Source: Topomyia yanbarensis (lineage: Eukaryota > Arthropoda > Insecta > Diptera > Culicidae). Taken from it: 64,000 nucleotides of DNA. Shown in pieces: positions 11,586-22,984 of this stretch. The notes beneath the pieces were generated by a model. The model searched no databases. It was not told the origin of the DNA and saw only the letters and a list, made by a program, of their open reading frames with translations. The position numbers were made by a program, and so were the translations under genes. Positions within the stretch are counted from its first letter, which is position 1; every line of letters begins with the position of its first letter. The DNA lies in NCBI RefSeq assembly GCF_030247195.1, contig NC_080671.1, positions 27,273,543 through 27,337,542 of the forward strand. The letters run 5' to 3'.

Positions 11586-12809
11586 TTGGTTGATGAAAAT
11601 TGTTGATTTTTTGAAAATGTTGAAATCTAATAAGAGCTTCATCAGTTATTGAAAATTCAGAAACATGAGTAGTCTAACAGATGCTATTCTAGTCTACAAA
11701 CAAGGAGAACCAATATGGAACATTGTTCAAACCATACATTATTTTCTTGTACAATATGTCATTGAAGTCAAAGAATGTAAACTTCTGGGACAAATTTTCG
11801 AAACCTTTCTTAACAGTCAAGATCACATAATTTCGAAATCATCAACTTGGAAGGTTTAACAACTTCGAAGAAGTTTTCCAACATAAAACAGCGCATCTTT
11901 TGATATACAAATTATAGTGATTAATTATCCTGGAAGTAATTGTAGAAAATTACCTCTTCAAAAATGGTAAGTGACTTGGTGCCTTTAGCAAAGTTGTTGA
12001 TAATATCATTTTAAATAAATTTGTCGAAAATGTGAAGGCTACATGAATGCAATATTTAGGAAAATAAATTAAATCCAGTTCTCTTCAATATAACTTTTTT
12101 TTCGTAAACTTCAGAGGTTCATACCTTGAATGCAACGTGACTTTTATTGTTTGTAAACCGCAGAAGTGATTTATCAAATGCAGTATAATCAGAATAACTT
12201 GTTTAAAATGTTTTCTTTTACATATAGTCTACTATACTTCGATACTCTGAATATATAAAGTATTCGTGTCTTCAACAAAGGTGTTTGAGATAGCATTTTC
12301 GAAAACTTTTTTGCAGACATTATGGCTCGAGCTAGATCTGAAAAGAATTTTTGAATTTTACTGAATGTGATTAATTTGGCACCACTGGCATCTGGTATAC
12401 TCAACCTACAAAACGTTGCCTAACACAGGGTTGGTTTTTGGAACAAGTTGTGTTCTCATTCACGAAGCGCAGTCGTTCCTTTCTATCGGGAAAGGTCGCG
12501 TGTAATTTTGGGTAAATGCGCTAATATATCGAAATTTTTATTAACTCCAATCTTGCTTAGCGGCTATTCACATAATTGATAATATAATAACAATAAAATG
12601 CTTATAAAAACCGATCTTGACTGTTATTCTACTCCTTAATCATATTGAGTTTTTGTCTCAACTCTACGCAATCAAAAATATACATTTTCAGCAAATGTTG
12701 AAATGTAATGTGAAAGACCATCAACCTATTCAAACTCGGCTTCCCATTCGAAAAATTGTCTTTAATCCTTTGGAACATCTCCTCAAAGAAAGTTCATAAT
12801 AATTCAGGC

Positions 12810-13321
12810 CAGGCTTGTTATTTGCTCACACAATGTGCCACAAAGAGCGAAATACACCGATGAAAAATAGAGCAGCACAAAAACACTGCGATGTTCAGAA
12901 CGACCGCACAAAGAGAAACTTGAAAACAAAAAAGAGAAAGATCTGTGCAACAAGAGCTGCACAATTTCGTTCAAAGAATCACCTTGAAGAGCCACTTTTC
13001 TGTGCCTCCCCTCACTGGCAAGCAGGTAGAAAGGCGAATCAAACTACAATTCAGATAAAATTTGATCGGAAGAACGTTTTTAAAATGTTTTTTGGTTGCC
13101 TTCTATGCCTCCGTGCGCGTGGGAGCAAGATTCGCACTAAAGAGCTTCTTTATTTCTACTCTTTGAGGTGTGCAGCCATGGAGTAAAATACACGTATGGG
13201 TCCAGCACACATCAGAGTGAAGAGGTTTATTGTGAAAGAGAAGAGCGGTGGTTCGCATGAAAAGTGCAAAGAGCTTTTTTTATTCTTTTCTTTATTTGCT
13301 CTGAGGTGCACTACATCCCTG
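12810..13321 (+). mobile_element. hAT-like MITE, copy 1
   Basis: 512 bp with short inverted ends, CAGGCTTGT and (reversed) CAGGGATGT, and a near-perfect 8-bp duplication, ATTCAGGC at 12802-12809 and ATTCAGAC at 13322-13329. These are hallmarks of a hAT-type element. A second copy lies inverted at 18788-19231. An open frame of 123 codons inside copy 1 is not preserved as a known protein, and the element is non-autonomous. Confidence 0.75.
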
Positions 13322-13329
13322 ATTCAGAC

Positions 13330-13930
13330 AATTATTTTATTTTATATTGATGTAATTTTACAATTATGGAATCTCGGCGAAGAGATAAATACAACATTCC
13401 CTTTCCACAATTTTCCAAGAGTCGTCATGATGCTTAAAACAATAGGTTCTTAATGTAGGGACCAGAAAATATTCTTCCAAAAATATTTTGTACAATATTT
13501 AACTAAATTAGTCAGCATCAATCATTTACAATATTACGCAGTTACATTGTCTCGTTCAGATTTGTTCAGAACTTCTGGATCGTGAGAAGTACAATAATCC
13601 TGATGTGATGAAACTGGTCTGAGTCGAGATCCAACTTCGAAGAAAGCCACATTTTTTCTGCTAATGAACCCCTTCGCTGAATCTAGCGACCTGTAAAATC
13701 AATCGATATAATGTTAATTCTAAGCGCGCATATCGCCTTGAGGTTCATTCATGTTCCGTCCTCGCTGTAAGAATAGAAATAACGGCTCTTTGTAATATTT
13801 TCCCGTGCTGGATGTTTGAAAGGCTTTTTAGAGCAAAAACAACATTGGTTCCGTACCAGTTCAGTACAGGAATAGTAGGAGAGCAGAGGGGGTTTATTTT
13901 CGTGTTTTTTATTTAATTTCGATTGTAGAG
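13330..13930. other. No gene recognised
   Basis: No supported feature; the right part borders the SINE. Confidence 0.4.
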
Positions 13931-14053
13931 ATTTTAACCTTAGGATCATGCGACTCCTTTTTCGGGTTTGAAAAATCTTTTACCCTACGTGCGGGGTTGG
14001 GGATCGAGCTGCGTACAACGCAATCGATTTACCAACTATGCTATCCGAGCAAA
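13931..14053 (-). mobile_element. tRNA-derived SINE
   Basis: On the minus strand the 5' part is tRNA-like: a perfect polymerase III A box TAGCATAGTTGG (14032-14043), then a B-box-like GCTCGATCC (about 14001-14009), followed by a tRNA-unrelated tail ending CCTAAGGTTAAAAT (low-coordinate edge 13931). The structure fits Feilai-type mosquito SINEs, though I cannot confirm the family by sight. The 3' half recurs at 41240-41310. Confidence 0.7.
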
Positions 14054-14239
14054 CGATAAGTCGATAATATCCCCATGACGGTCCAGAATCACCCCCATTA
14101 TATGGTATTTTTATAGTGTTTGTAATGGGATCAGCCCATGAAAACACCATCTTCGTGGTCCGGTAGATCCCATGTAAAAACAATATTTCTGTGTATCTAT
14201 GGGATATTGAGACTATTTTATGGTGTTTTGAATGTTGTA

Positions 14240-15187
14240 GGGTAAGGTGGGGCAAATCCGACCTAGTAAATGGGTTTGGCTGTAAAATACTCATTTTACA
14301 ACGGATCAAGTCGTTTTATATACCAAATTAAAGGTTAGACTCCTGGGCAACTTTCTGTATATAGCCTTTTATTTGGATCTTCGGAATATCTTGAGATACA
14401 AGCGTTTCACAAAAATGTTCATTTTTGCTGTTTTCAAAAATGGTGGGGTAAACCCGACCCCATATGTTTTTGGTTGATTTAGTGCAGATATTACTCAAAT
14501 TTTATGTTTTTTCAATGATAAATCAATGAATGTTGTGTTATTGAATTGTAACATGAAGAAAATGGAGTTCAATATCAATCTTGGAATGCTAAAATCACGC
14601 GTAGTAGCACGTAATGATATTCCCAGTTGCATCGGAGTAATTGCTCGACGAATACTATAATCATCACGTTTTTGTGTCTTTCGTTCGTAATTATGTACCA
14701 TTTTGCATAAAAATAATAAATAATAGCAATAAAAATATATTTCAATTTGAAAAACAAAAATTTTCTTAGCGAAAAAGCGGTCGGATTTACCCCAATATTT
14801 AGAGGTCGGATTTGCCCCACCGCGTCATTTTTCATTACGATGCAATTAAAAAATATATGAAAAAGGTTGAACTGACTTCTTCTATGCACTTTGTAGGACT
14901 TAAATCAAAGAATTCAAATCCACTTACATTTATTATGCAATCACTTTAACCATCAGAAATATCCTGTAGTCAATGATGCACAAAAGTCAAATCAAAAGTT
15001 GTAAAAACACACTTTTTTGTCGTATGAGCATCTCAATGTAGACTAATAAAATGCCTTCATACCACCATTATGATTATTTTCGATGCTCTACACGACAACA
15101 TTGATATTAGCTCGCGTAGTGCTTCTGATTTTCGGTAACAGAGGGGGGTCGGGTTTACCCAACGATCGGATATGCCCCACCTTACCC
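14240..15187. mobile_element. MITE with GGGTAAGGTGGGGC ends, TA target
   Basis: The left terminus GGGTAAGGTGGGGCAAATCC is mirrored at the right end with few changes. TA at 14238-14239 and 15188-15189 is the target duplication. Related GTGGGGC/GACCCC phrases recur inside (for example near 14800-14822), suggesting internal duplication of end sequence. 948 bp, no transposase. Confidence 0.75.
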
Positions 15188-15189
15188 TA

Positions 15190-16164
15190 AAATGTATAAC
15201 GGACCATATTCGGTCTTTTTCGATTGCATGGTGTTTGAGCCATGAGAATTTGCTCGGAATGTCCGCCTAAAATGAGATGAAAACCTGAACCATTTCTTCG
15301 CATCAGCAGATCGCTTGCCAGACACAGATTTGTTGACCATCGTGTTCTGTTTGTTGCTATGTTGCGGTCCCTTCTGATCCTTGTATTCTCAAAATGAACT
15401 GAAACTGAGCCGAAATGTTTGTGCGATGCTTGAAGTGGTTCAATGACATCCTCAGTTTGCTGTAATGCGTTTCCTGTGGATAGTAAGGTATTGAGCCTAT
15501 TTTCGCCATGTTTCTGTTGTCGCACTACCCATTTAAAGCCGTTGGTTAGAGCAGCGTCTACTATCTTTGTTCAACGCATTAAGTCAAATGGTAAAGCAAC
15601 AATAGAAACACTTGATTCGAGTTTTCGTTGCGCTCAAACACGAGCATTTCACTATTTTCAGAGTATTTGTGTTATTATCTTGGTTATTAACAACGAAGCA
15701 AACCTGTTGATGCCAATTTGTACACATTCCATCGATTGTAGGTCGAGTAAATAATAAATTAGTGAGGCACTCTCCCTAGTGGGGTAAAAATAGATACTTT
15801 ACTCTATTATTCTGCTTCGTTATCTGATGCTGTTTGAACGTTTGATCAAATTACAAATATTCTAGTATACCTTTTTTTCGAATATTCTAGTATACCTTTT
15901 TTCGAACACAGGCGCTAGTATGGATTTATATCCCTTAACATCTTGGGGCCCCTTGCCCAGGCCCAGAGGGCCCATGCGTAAAGTAGGAGTTCAGTAGGAC
16001 AGGCACGTAAATCATTAAAAACACCTTTTCCACCAAAGCTGTTTGAAAAGCAAGAGAACAAGATGATGACAGAACTGAAGCAGCATCAATGCGGCTTCGT
16101 GAAACCAAAAGCCAAACTAAGAAGTCTAGTTAATTGAACAATTATTTAGTATATGAATGTAATT
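15190..16164. other. No gene; short tandem duplication
   Basis: About 25 bp (core TATTCTAGTATACC) is duplicated in tandem at 15856-15905. A minus-strand open frame of 112 codons (15187-15525) matches no family I know and is not called. Confidence 0.4.
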
Positions 16165-16345
16165 ATAATTGAATTAAATATATAATATGTACATAGAACA
16201 GACGTTCAAGTATGCCAGAACAATACGCAACAATTCGTGTCGTCTAATCAAATTGCATTCAAATAAATGTATTCGTACAGTAGATAGAAATGAATAACAA
16301 AATTTTCATTCTGATGCGCATAAATCCCTAGCTAGCAGAAAGAAG
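16165..16345 (+). repeat. Direct repeat bracketing the trypsin block, left copy
   Basis: Contains TATAATATGTACATAGAACA, then a weaker match ending ATTCATTCTGATGCG-like and TAGCAGAAA. The same order and orientation occur at 27697-27716 plus 28465-28610, where a MITE splits the copy. The two genes inside are in opposite orientations, so this is not a simple tandem duplication. Confidence 0.55.
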
Positions 16346-16406
16346 CCATTTTCTACGAACAGGACAGACCCAAGAAGGTCGCGAAACAGTAAAATAGTGA
16401 AAAACA

Positions 16407-16412
16407 TTTATT
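16407..16412 (-). other. Poly(A) signal of trypsin gene A
   Basis: AATAAA on the minus strand, 100 nt after the stop codon at 16512, a normal 3' UTR distance for small insect protease genes. Confidence 0.6.
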
Positions 16413-16511
16413 GCCATATAAGATTTTTATATTATATATTATACAAAACAATCAAACATTCCTCCAAATCACAACATCTAACAGAAAAGCGTATTATTCA
16501 AGCTCACATGA

Positions 16512-17527
16512 TTAAACTCCGGTGACCTCTTCTATCCAGTTACGAATCAGTGGGAAAGCAACCCGTGCGAAAACTCCCGGAGTAACTCCTTGACAGGCAG
16601 GGGTACCCCACGAAACAATACCAATCTGGCGTCCGCCGGTAACCAGAGGACCTCCGCTATCACCGTTACAGGCATCCCGACCTTGTTCACTTGCGCATAA
16701 CATGCTGAAAAAAAAACCATAGGATTTGTTTAAACTTGACAAACATTGAATTAAATAGCTATTTACTCGTCGGTAACCCATCCAGCCGGCCACTGTGCTG
16801 CACAGGTAACCTGGTCAATAACCGGAATGTTTACCGCTTGTAATATCGCGGGTAGTGATCCAGGCACGCTCTGTGGATTAAATTAAAATTATTAAGCTCA
16901 CAAACAGAAAACAATAATATTAGAAGGCTTACGGTAAGACCCCAACCAGATACGACAGCACGGGTACCTCCGGGATAATAGGTCTCCGCTGGAACTAATT
17001 CGATTGGTGTGATATTTGGTCCTTCCAAAAGTTCAACGGTGCGCAGAAGAGAAACATCATTTTCCAAATTGGCATCGTTGTACTGAGGATGGTTTACAAT
17101 CAGGTCAACGTCAAAAATTATGCCTCCTTCTAGACGATTGTTGGTTCCTCCACGTAGTGTAATCTAAAATAATGATATCGAATACTATAACAAACTTCAC
17201 CACTAAGCTAACAGAAATTCGACAGCTTACAATGGAAACATTCGGTAACGGGAAAGTACAATGAGCAGCCGACAGTGCCCAACGATTCGAGATAACCGAA
17301 GCTCCACAGGATAGAGATCCTGAACGGCGCAAAGACAACTGGTACGGGAAGTCTTCGATATCCACATCAATTCCGCCAACAACACGTCCTTTGTATGGCT
17401 GCCTTGGAATGCGCTTCGCCAAATAGTATGCATCGGGCATTCGTTTATTGTAACGTAACCAAAGATCTTCCTCGGGTCCGGCAGCTACGGCTGCTAAACA
17501 GAGAGCTAACACTGCGAGTACCTTCAT
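16512..17527 (-). CDS. Trypsin-like serine protease, gene A
   Basis: Secreted digestive-type trypsin zymogen (chymotrypsin family S1). Four exons join in frame: 17527-17231, 17163-16933, 16870-16767 and 16704-16512, giving 274 residues. All introns are short (62-68 nt) and GT-AG; the first donor is GTAAGC. Signal peptide about residues 1-16, propeptide to Arg48, then VVGG as the mature N-terminus. The catalytic triad is His89 (SAAHC), Asp135 (ENDVS) and Ser227 (GDSGGP). Asp221, six residues before the serine, and the Gly residues around WG and PGVF indicate cleavage after Lys or Arg. Six Cys (74/90, 199/214, 223/248) fit the usual three disulfides. Two N-glycosylation sequons are present, NVS at 96 and NIT at 149. 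It diverges head-to-head from gene B. Family and activity are secure; the gut site of action is inferred from the family. Confidence 0.95.
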
Positions 17528-17600
17528 CTTGCACTGAATTGCTTCGCCGAACGATAGTCCTCTAGGATGTGTTCTGCAGTCATTTATAGAAGATTCGTTT
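17528..17600 (-). promoter_or_regulatory. Promoter of trypsin gene A
   Basis: TATAAAT (17582-17588) lies 55 nt upstream of the ATG. The sequence TCGTTCGG and the leader ATTCAGTGCAAG just before the ATG are shared with gene B, as is the CTTCTATAAAT.ACTG core. The conservation marks this as a common promoter and leader kept from the duplication. Confidence 0.75.
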
Positions 17601-18247
17601 CTTCACGATGGGGTGCACGGTGGTGTGGTGCACTATGAAAATTCAGCGTTCGATATAGCAGGTGCAATGGATATTTTGATATAGATGAAAATCGTAGCTC
17701 GTGTAGCATGTTAATACTAAGACCCACTTCCAGTTCGAAATGTAGTACCAAAATCGTATATTCTGAAAGATAATGTTTCAGTTTTTGGTTAGACAGCCTG
17801 AATAATCTACAGGTATTGTGTACGGGATCTCCGGTTTAATACTTGATAAGACCTGGTGTAGTATATTGGTGACGTTTTGATATCAGCTGAATTGCCTTGG
17901 GGAATCCACTCTGCAGTATATGAGAATCCAGTTTAAAGCCAGATTATCAGTAGCTGGGTTTTTGAAGATAAGTGCGCAAGCGGAATTTCCCTGATAATGA
18001 TAGTATACTAAGTGGAATGATCAATACGCTTTAATAAGGGATTGCAGCATAGAGTTTCCCAAAATATTCATTTAGGCATATGTTTAAAGTTTCATTAAAA
18101 TCTATGCGGCGTTAAGCGCCGTACTACCAGGCGAGCTGCAGAGAAAGTGGCGAAGGATCAACAAAGCTATCAGCCGATCAGAAGGTTGCCGTGAAACAAC
18201 AAATCGGGTTTGGGGAAAATTTCCCCGCCGGTGAACTCTTCGCCGTA
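17601..18247. other. No gene; upstream of gene A
   Basis: The first 60 bp match the gene B upstream region (CACCGTG, AAACGAA). From about 18100 the sequence becomes GC-rich and appears to belong to the retroelement 5' region that follows. Confidence 0.4.
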
Positions 18248-18775
18248 GTAGGCTAGATCCACCACCGGGGACTAGTTGAGTAGTACGCAACGCAGCACCG
18301 GGTTCGGGTCATTGAGGCGCCAACGGACCGTACACCAAGCTCCACCCGAATCGCCAGACCGACCTGGACATCTTATCAGGTAGTTTGTGAGTAGGCTAGA
18401 TCCACTGCTGGGAACTAGATCCAGTTGACCGCGTCAAACAGCCAGCAGCGAGTCGTTGGGGCGCCAGTTATCCGGAAGCTACGCTCCACCTGGAATCACT
18501 GGACAGACCTCGGCATCTACTGGCTGGCCCGTTGAGTAGGCTGGGTCCACCGCCGGGGGCTAGATCGAGTAGATCGGGACGAACCAGAGAGCTAAATGGA
18601 TTACGAAAACAAGCACCGGGATCTGGATAAATCCACCGTGTGAATACTTCCCAGTGTTCACAAGCTCCCATCTCATGCCTCACCGTTCGCCTATTGATGA
18701 TCTATTGGTACTTCTGCCTTCTATAGTAGTAGCGAAATGAGAGGGTGTGAGCGAGCCTTATTCTAGAGTAAACTA
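18248..18775 (+). repeat. 144-bp tandem repeats, retroelement 5' UTR relic
   Basis: The phrase GTAGGCTAGATCCAC or a close variant starts units at 18248, 18391 and 18536, giving two full units and a partial third. After the repeats, 18655-18770 matches the 5' part of the CAACG-tailed family (45535-45675 and 62350-62490), including GAATGAGAGGGTG-like sequence. This suggests the repeats are the tandem 5' UTR of that retroelement family, cut off by the MITE at 18788. Confidence 0.6.
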
Positions 18776-18787
18776 AATTCCTGTCGC

Positions 18788-19231
18788 CAGGGATGTAATG
18801 CACCTCCGAGCAAATAAAGAGAAGAATAAAAAACGATTTTTGCACTTTTCATGCGAACCACCGCTCTTCTCTTTCACAATAAACCTCTTCACTGCGATGT
18901 GTGTTGCTCCCATACGTGCATTCTACTCCATGGCTGCACGCCTCAAAGAGTAGAAATAAAGAGGCTCTTTAGTGTGAATCTTGATCCCACGCGCACAGAA
19001 GCAGAGAAGGAAACCAAAAAACATTTTTAAAACGTTCTCCCGATCAAACTTTATCTGAATTTTAGTTTGACTCGGCTTCCTACCTGCTTGTCAGTGAGGG
19101 GAGCCACAAAAAAGTGGCTCTTCAAGGTGACTCTTTGAATGAAATTGTGCAGCAGTGTTTTTGTGCTGCTCTATTTTTCATCGGTGTATTTCGCTCTTTG
19201 TGGCTTATTGTGTGAGCAAATAACAAGCCTG
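18788..19231 (-). mobile_element. hAT-like MITE, copy 2 (inverted)
   Basis: Reverse complement of the 12810-13321 element, starting CAGGGATGTAATGC and ending AACAAGCCTG, shortened by small deletions. Its flanks (CCTGTCGC and CCTGAAGA) match at only four bases, so its target duplication is uncertain. Confidence 0.75.
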
Positions 19232-19961
19232 CCTGAAGAGCGCAAAACCTATAACTAAATTAGTTATGGAATTTGCGTTTCAACTTCGTCTCATCAGAAT
19301 CCGACACTAACTTAGTGACATGACTAAGCTAGCACCGGATTGACGCTAGCTCCAAAAACGAAAACACTATTTGTGTTTCTGAGAAAACCCCTAGTACTGC
19401 GTGATGTCCCGTGTTTTCATTTTTTTGGGCACTAGCTTAGTCCTTCAAATGTTTCAATTTTCGATATTTTGGACCATTTGTGGTTGTCTTGATTAAATAA
19501 TAGAATCTGCAATTCCAAATCCGGTTTCATCGAAGTACGATTCGCACGAAATCAAGCAAAAGGTGCGTTCTGGTCATCAAACTGAGTTAGAAAGGATCTT
19601 CCTATACTGGATACCGGTGAGACCGTTTAATGTACCTTTTCCAAATATTTTAAATATCATGGCATTATGGCCTGCATAGAACAATAACATTTTTCTACCT
19701 TTTGATATCTTCGTCATCTATAAAAACTGTTTCGGTTCCGAGCATTTTCTTTAAGTAGATGATATGACTATTATGAAATAAAAACGCTTGTACGGACGTG
19801 GCCAGGTGTTTGAAGTTGACCGGGTCTACGTCATTGTAGATCGTAGCGAGGTCTGATATGGCAATGGATATAGAGTTAAGCCATGTCAAGTGATCCTCGA
19901 ATTTTTCGCAAAATCACCGATCTTCATGAGGTATATTTTATTGTATAGGGATTATGGTGAA
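19232..19961. other. No gene recognised
   Basis: No supported feature. Confidence 0.4.
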
Positions 19962-22885
19962 TAGCTTTTGGTGTAAATATTTCATCAAAATTCCTTTTTT
20001 TCTCTAAGATATTAACCCTTAAACTTTATTGCATGATAAAATTGTAAATTTTATATCTCCAAAACTACTGAAGATAATTCAATGAATTTTTGCACACTTA
20101 TGGAATGATATTTGCACTATCATATAAAAATGTTTTTACTTTATAATTGTGTGAATAACGGTACTTTGCATCTATTTAAAATTTTCAATTGTATTTTTTC
20201 TTGTGTTCTTGACGCTAAAAATTTTCAAAATGTATGTCAAATTATGCGGCAATCCTTCACCTTCAATAATCTGTATTGATAATTTTTTATTTTTGTTTCT
20301 ATCGAGAGTTATGGAGGATTTTGTAACAGTGCGCTCTTTCAATGCACGGCCCACTTTGATGCAGCCCGTGAGAGCGTTCATATTAGCAACGTCGCACGTC
20401 GCTACGTCAGAATGCGCATCGCGTTTTAAGTGCGCATCGCATGACTAAAAAAACCACATCTCTCGATTAGCGCAAAAGGGAAAACTTTTCTATACGGATT
20501 ATCAAAGGTTATTTTTTTCCGGATAGTTTAAGACGCTTTAAATTTGTTTGACCGAAGTGCGCAAAAAAAATCACAGTTTAATATTTTTTTAATTATTATA
20601 ATTTAACGTTACTAACAATTACCATCTTCAAAAACACATTTGTTAGTCAAAATACATCTACGTTATATCCAAATTTATTTTTAGTCTACAACATTAATAT
20701 ATTTTATTTCACTTTTTTTTTCACCGAGTGATATTACCTTTAAACAACGATGTGTCTTTTGAAAAAAGTCTGTTGTTCAATCGCATCGATGTTGGAGTTT
20801 TTTTATCACTATTGCTTCTGATAATTCTGTTAATTGGTGGTTCTCCAAGTTCTGGTAAGATATTATTTACTTTATCGAATCTCAATTAATCATCAACGAT
20901 CTTTATTTCAAAATCATCGTTACAGTTTTCCGAATATTCCTGCTCCATTACTTTGGCAAACACATTGTCTTTCGTTTATGTCCATATTTATTTTCGTTGT
21001 ATTTTTTGCGCCCATTACGACATATGCTACACATGTGTTGACCAATATAATTTTTAAATTTATCACTCCATATGGATGCCCCAAAAACCAGATACGACTA
21101 ACACATTTATGAATTTTTTTTTATTAGAATACATCATTCGTGTGATCGACCCATATTTATAACATAAAACAATCGAATGTTTTTTTTGAGCAAATATTGT
21201 CTATCTTGAGATAATATAGCATTTCGTCAAGTTGTATATGGGAAACACTCGAGTGCAATCGAAACAAAAATAAACGTCAAAACGTTTTCTCACTCGCACT
21301 GATGCAAATTAAATGAGCGAGTAATTTAACGCACGACCCGATGGCGCATGTCTGAAAAGTCGCAATGTGGATTTAAGAAAAGATTCGCAATATGCCGTGC
21401 TACCTCTCAGACAGAACCAACTGAAAATAAAACGTGGTGAAGTATGTCAATTTGCGAAAAATATGTTGTTACCGTAACGTAGCATAGTTTTTCAAGATGT
21501 GTGAATTGTAGGATTAAAATGAAATAACTTAGTGTAGGAGCAACGGTCAATTTAAAGTGGACGGTCGGTAAAGAAGAGATGTGGATCAGATAGCAGGATT
21601 TGGGTGAAAAATGCAGTGGATTGGCGGAAAATGGAACGGAAAGAGTGAGAGAGATAGTGAGCGGGAGTTGGAGTTGGCTAGGAGGCTACGATAAGAGAAG
21701 GCGATGAGATAGTTGGGTTTGGACAGTAGAGAGTGTAAGACGTTTTCGTGGTGCCATCGCTACGGCCCTCGCGAGATAAGTAGAGTTGAAACAAACACTG
21801 TGAACGGGAAAGTTACCCCCGCTGCGTCCATTTCCAAATTGGGTCGCCGTGTTTCTCAAAAGGTAACGGCTCAACTTAAAGGACCCCGTCGCAGGACACG
21901 ATTATATCGTGCATTCCGGCACTTTCGCCTGCTAAACGTAAAGGACGACAAGACCAGCGCGCCCAGAGGTAGAACCACCCGTTTCTCGTGGTCCCGGATC
22001 CAGTCAATCGAAATCCCCGTGGCTCTCCCGGCCTCGTAACGTCCAAAACATAGCTCGATTTACCTGCCTGCCGCACGTGTCTCCATGCTCATCGTCGCTC
22101 GCTGCCTGCCGCCATCGAAACCTGTCCCGCCATCGTCACCACCGCCCCCGAACCAGAAGAATTTTTTTAGAAAAGGTAGGAAGTTTGTACGTTATTTAGG
22201 ACCGTCACACATCCGAAAGCTCTCCTATTTCCACAACGCCCTGGGACTCGGAACCAAAGAGGCCTTGAGTGCCCACTCCAGGACTCCCATACCAGGAGTC
22301 GGAGCTTAGGCAAGCCCCCATCTGGGACTTTGCATTTTCCGAGGCGAGAGCCGTATAATGTCAACGCAGGTTAAAACATACCCACCGCTCAACTTTGCTC
22401 ATGGGCTGGGAACATCCGAGCGCGCGCTGAACAATACAATAACGCTAAAGAGCATGCAAATTACTCAGAAAACATTCACTTTCAATTATCCATAAACAAA
22501 AGCTTGTCTTTTTGCCAATTTTGAACATGAAATACGCTCCTTCAAAGCGATGCGCATTAGGACGTTGCGACGTGCGGTGTTGCTAATATTGAAGGTAAAA
22601 GATTGCCTCATAATTTGACATACGTTTTGAAAATTTTTAGCATGAAGAACACAAGAAAAAATGCAATTGAAAATTTTAAATAGATGCAAAGTACCGTTAT
22701 TCACACAATTATAAAGTAAAAACATTTTTATATGATAGTGCAAATATCATTCCATAAGTGTGCAAAAATTCATTGAATTATCTTCAGTAGTTTTTGAGAT
22801 ATAAAATTTTCAATTTTATCATGCAATAAAGTTTAAGGGTTAATATCTTAAAGAAGAAAAGGAATTTTAACGAAATATTTATACC
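19962..22885. mobile_element. 2.9-kb element with ~370-bp inverted ends
   Basis: 19962-20275 and 20381-20430 match the reverse complement of 22515-22885 at above 90%. The left arm carries an extra 110 bp (about 20271-20380) missing from the right arm. The enclosed 2.1 kb is AT-rich on the left and GC-rich on the right (21690-22400), where open frames include a Pro/Ser-rich stretch near 22100 but no domain I recognise. It may be one long-TIR element or two copies of a repeat inserted in opposite directions. Confidence 0.6.
21246..21357 (-). repeat. Dispersed repeat also at 59447-59553
   Basis: On the minus strand this reads CATGCGCC... then GTGCGAGTGAGAAAACG and TTTGACGTTTATTTTT; the same order occurs on the plus strand near 59.5 kb at about 75-85%. 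Family unknown. Confidence 0.55.
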
Positions 22886-22984
22886 AAAAGCTATTGACGG
22901 ATTTTTCTGGGCAAAATGTGTTACATCCCAGAACAATTTAAGCCCGCTGGTTGCTAAATGACTGGGCAATGCGTAATATAGACC

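Larger units (their letters stand above)
10072..12801. other. No gene; relic repeats and a G16 run
   Basis: Two blocks here (10945-10967 and 11000-11032) match the element at 61195-61427. A run of 16 G lies at 11570-11585. No open frame resembles a protein family. Confidence 0.4.

Noticed and set aside
12815..13186. 123-codon frame in the hAT-like MITE
   Set aside because: The second copy of the element does not keep it open and it contains no transposase motif.
15187..15525. 112-codon minus-strand frame
   Set aside because: No recognisable family, promoter or splice site; starts inside a MITE edge.
21713..22309. Arg/Ser- and Pro-rich frames in the GC-rich core
   Set aside because: Frames are short, overlap on both strands and match no domain; kept only as part of the inverted-arm element.
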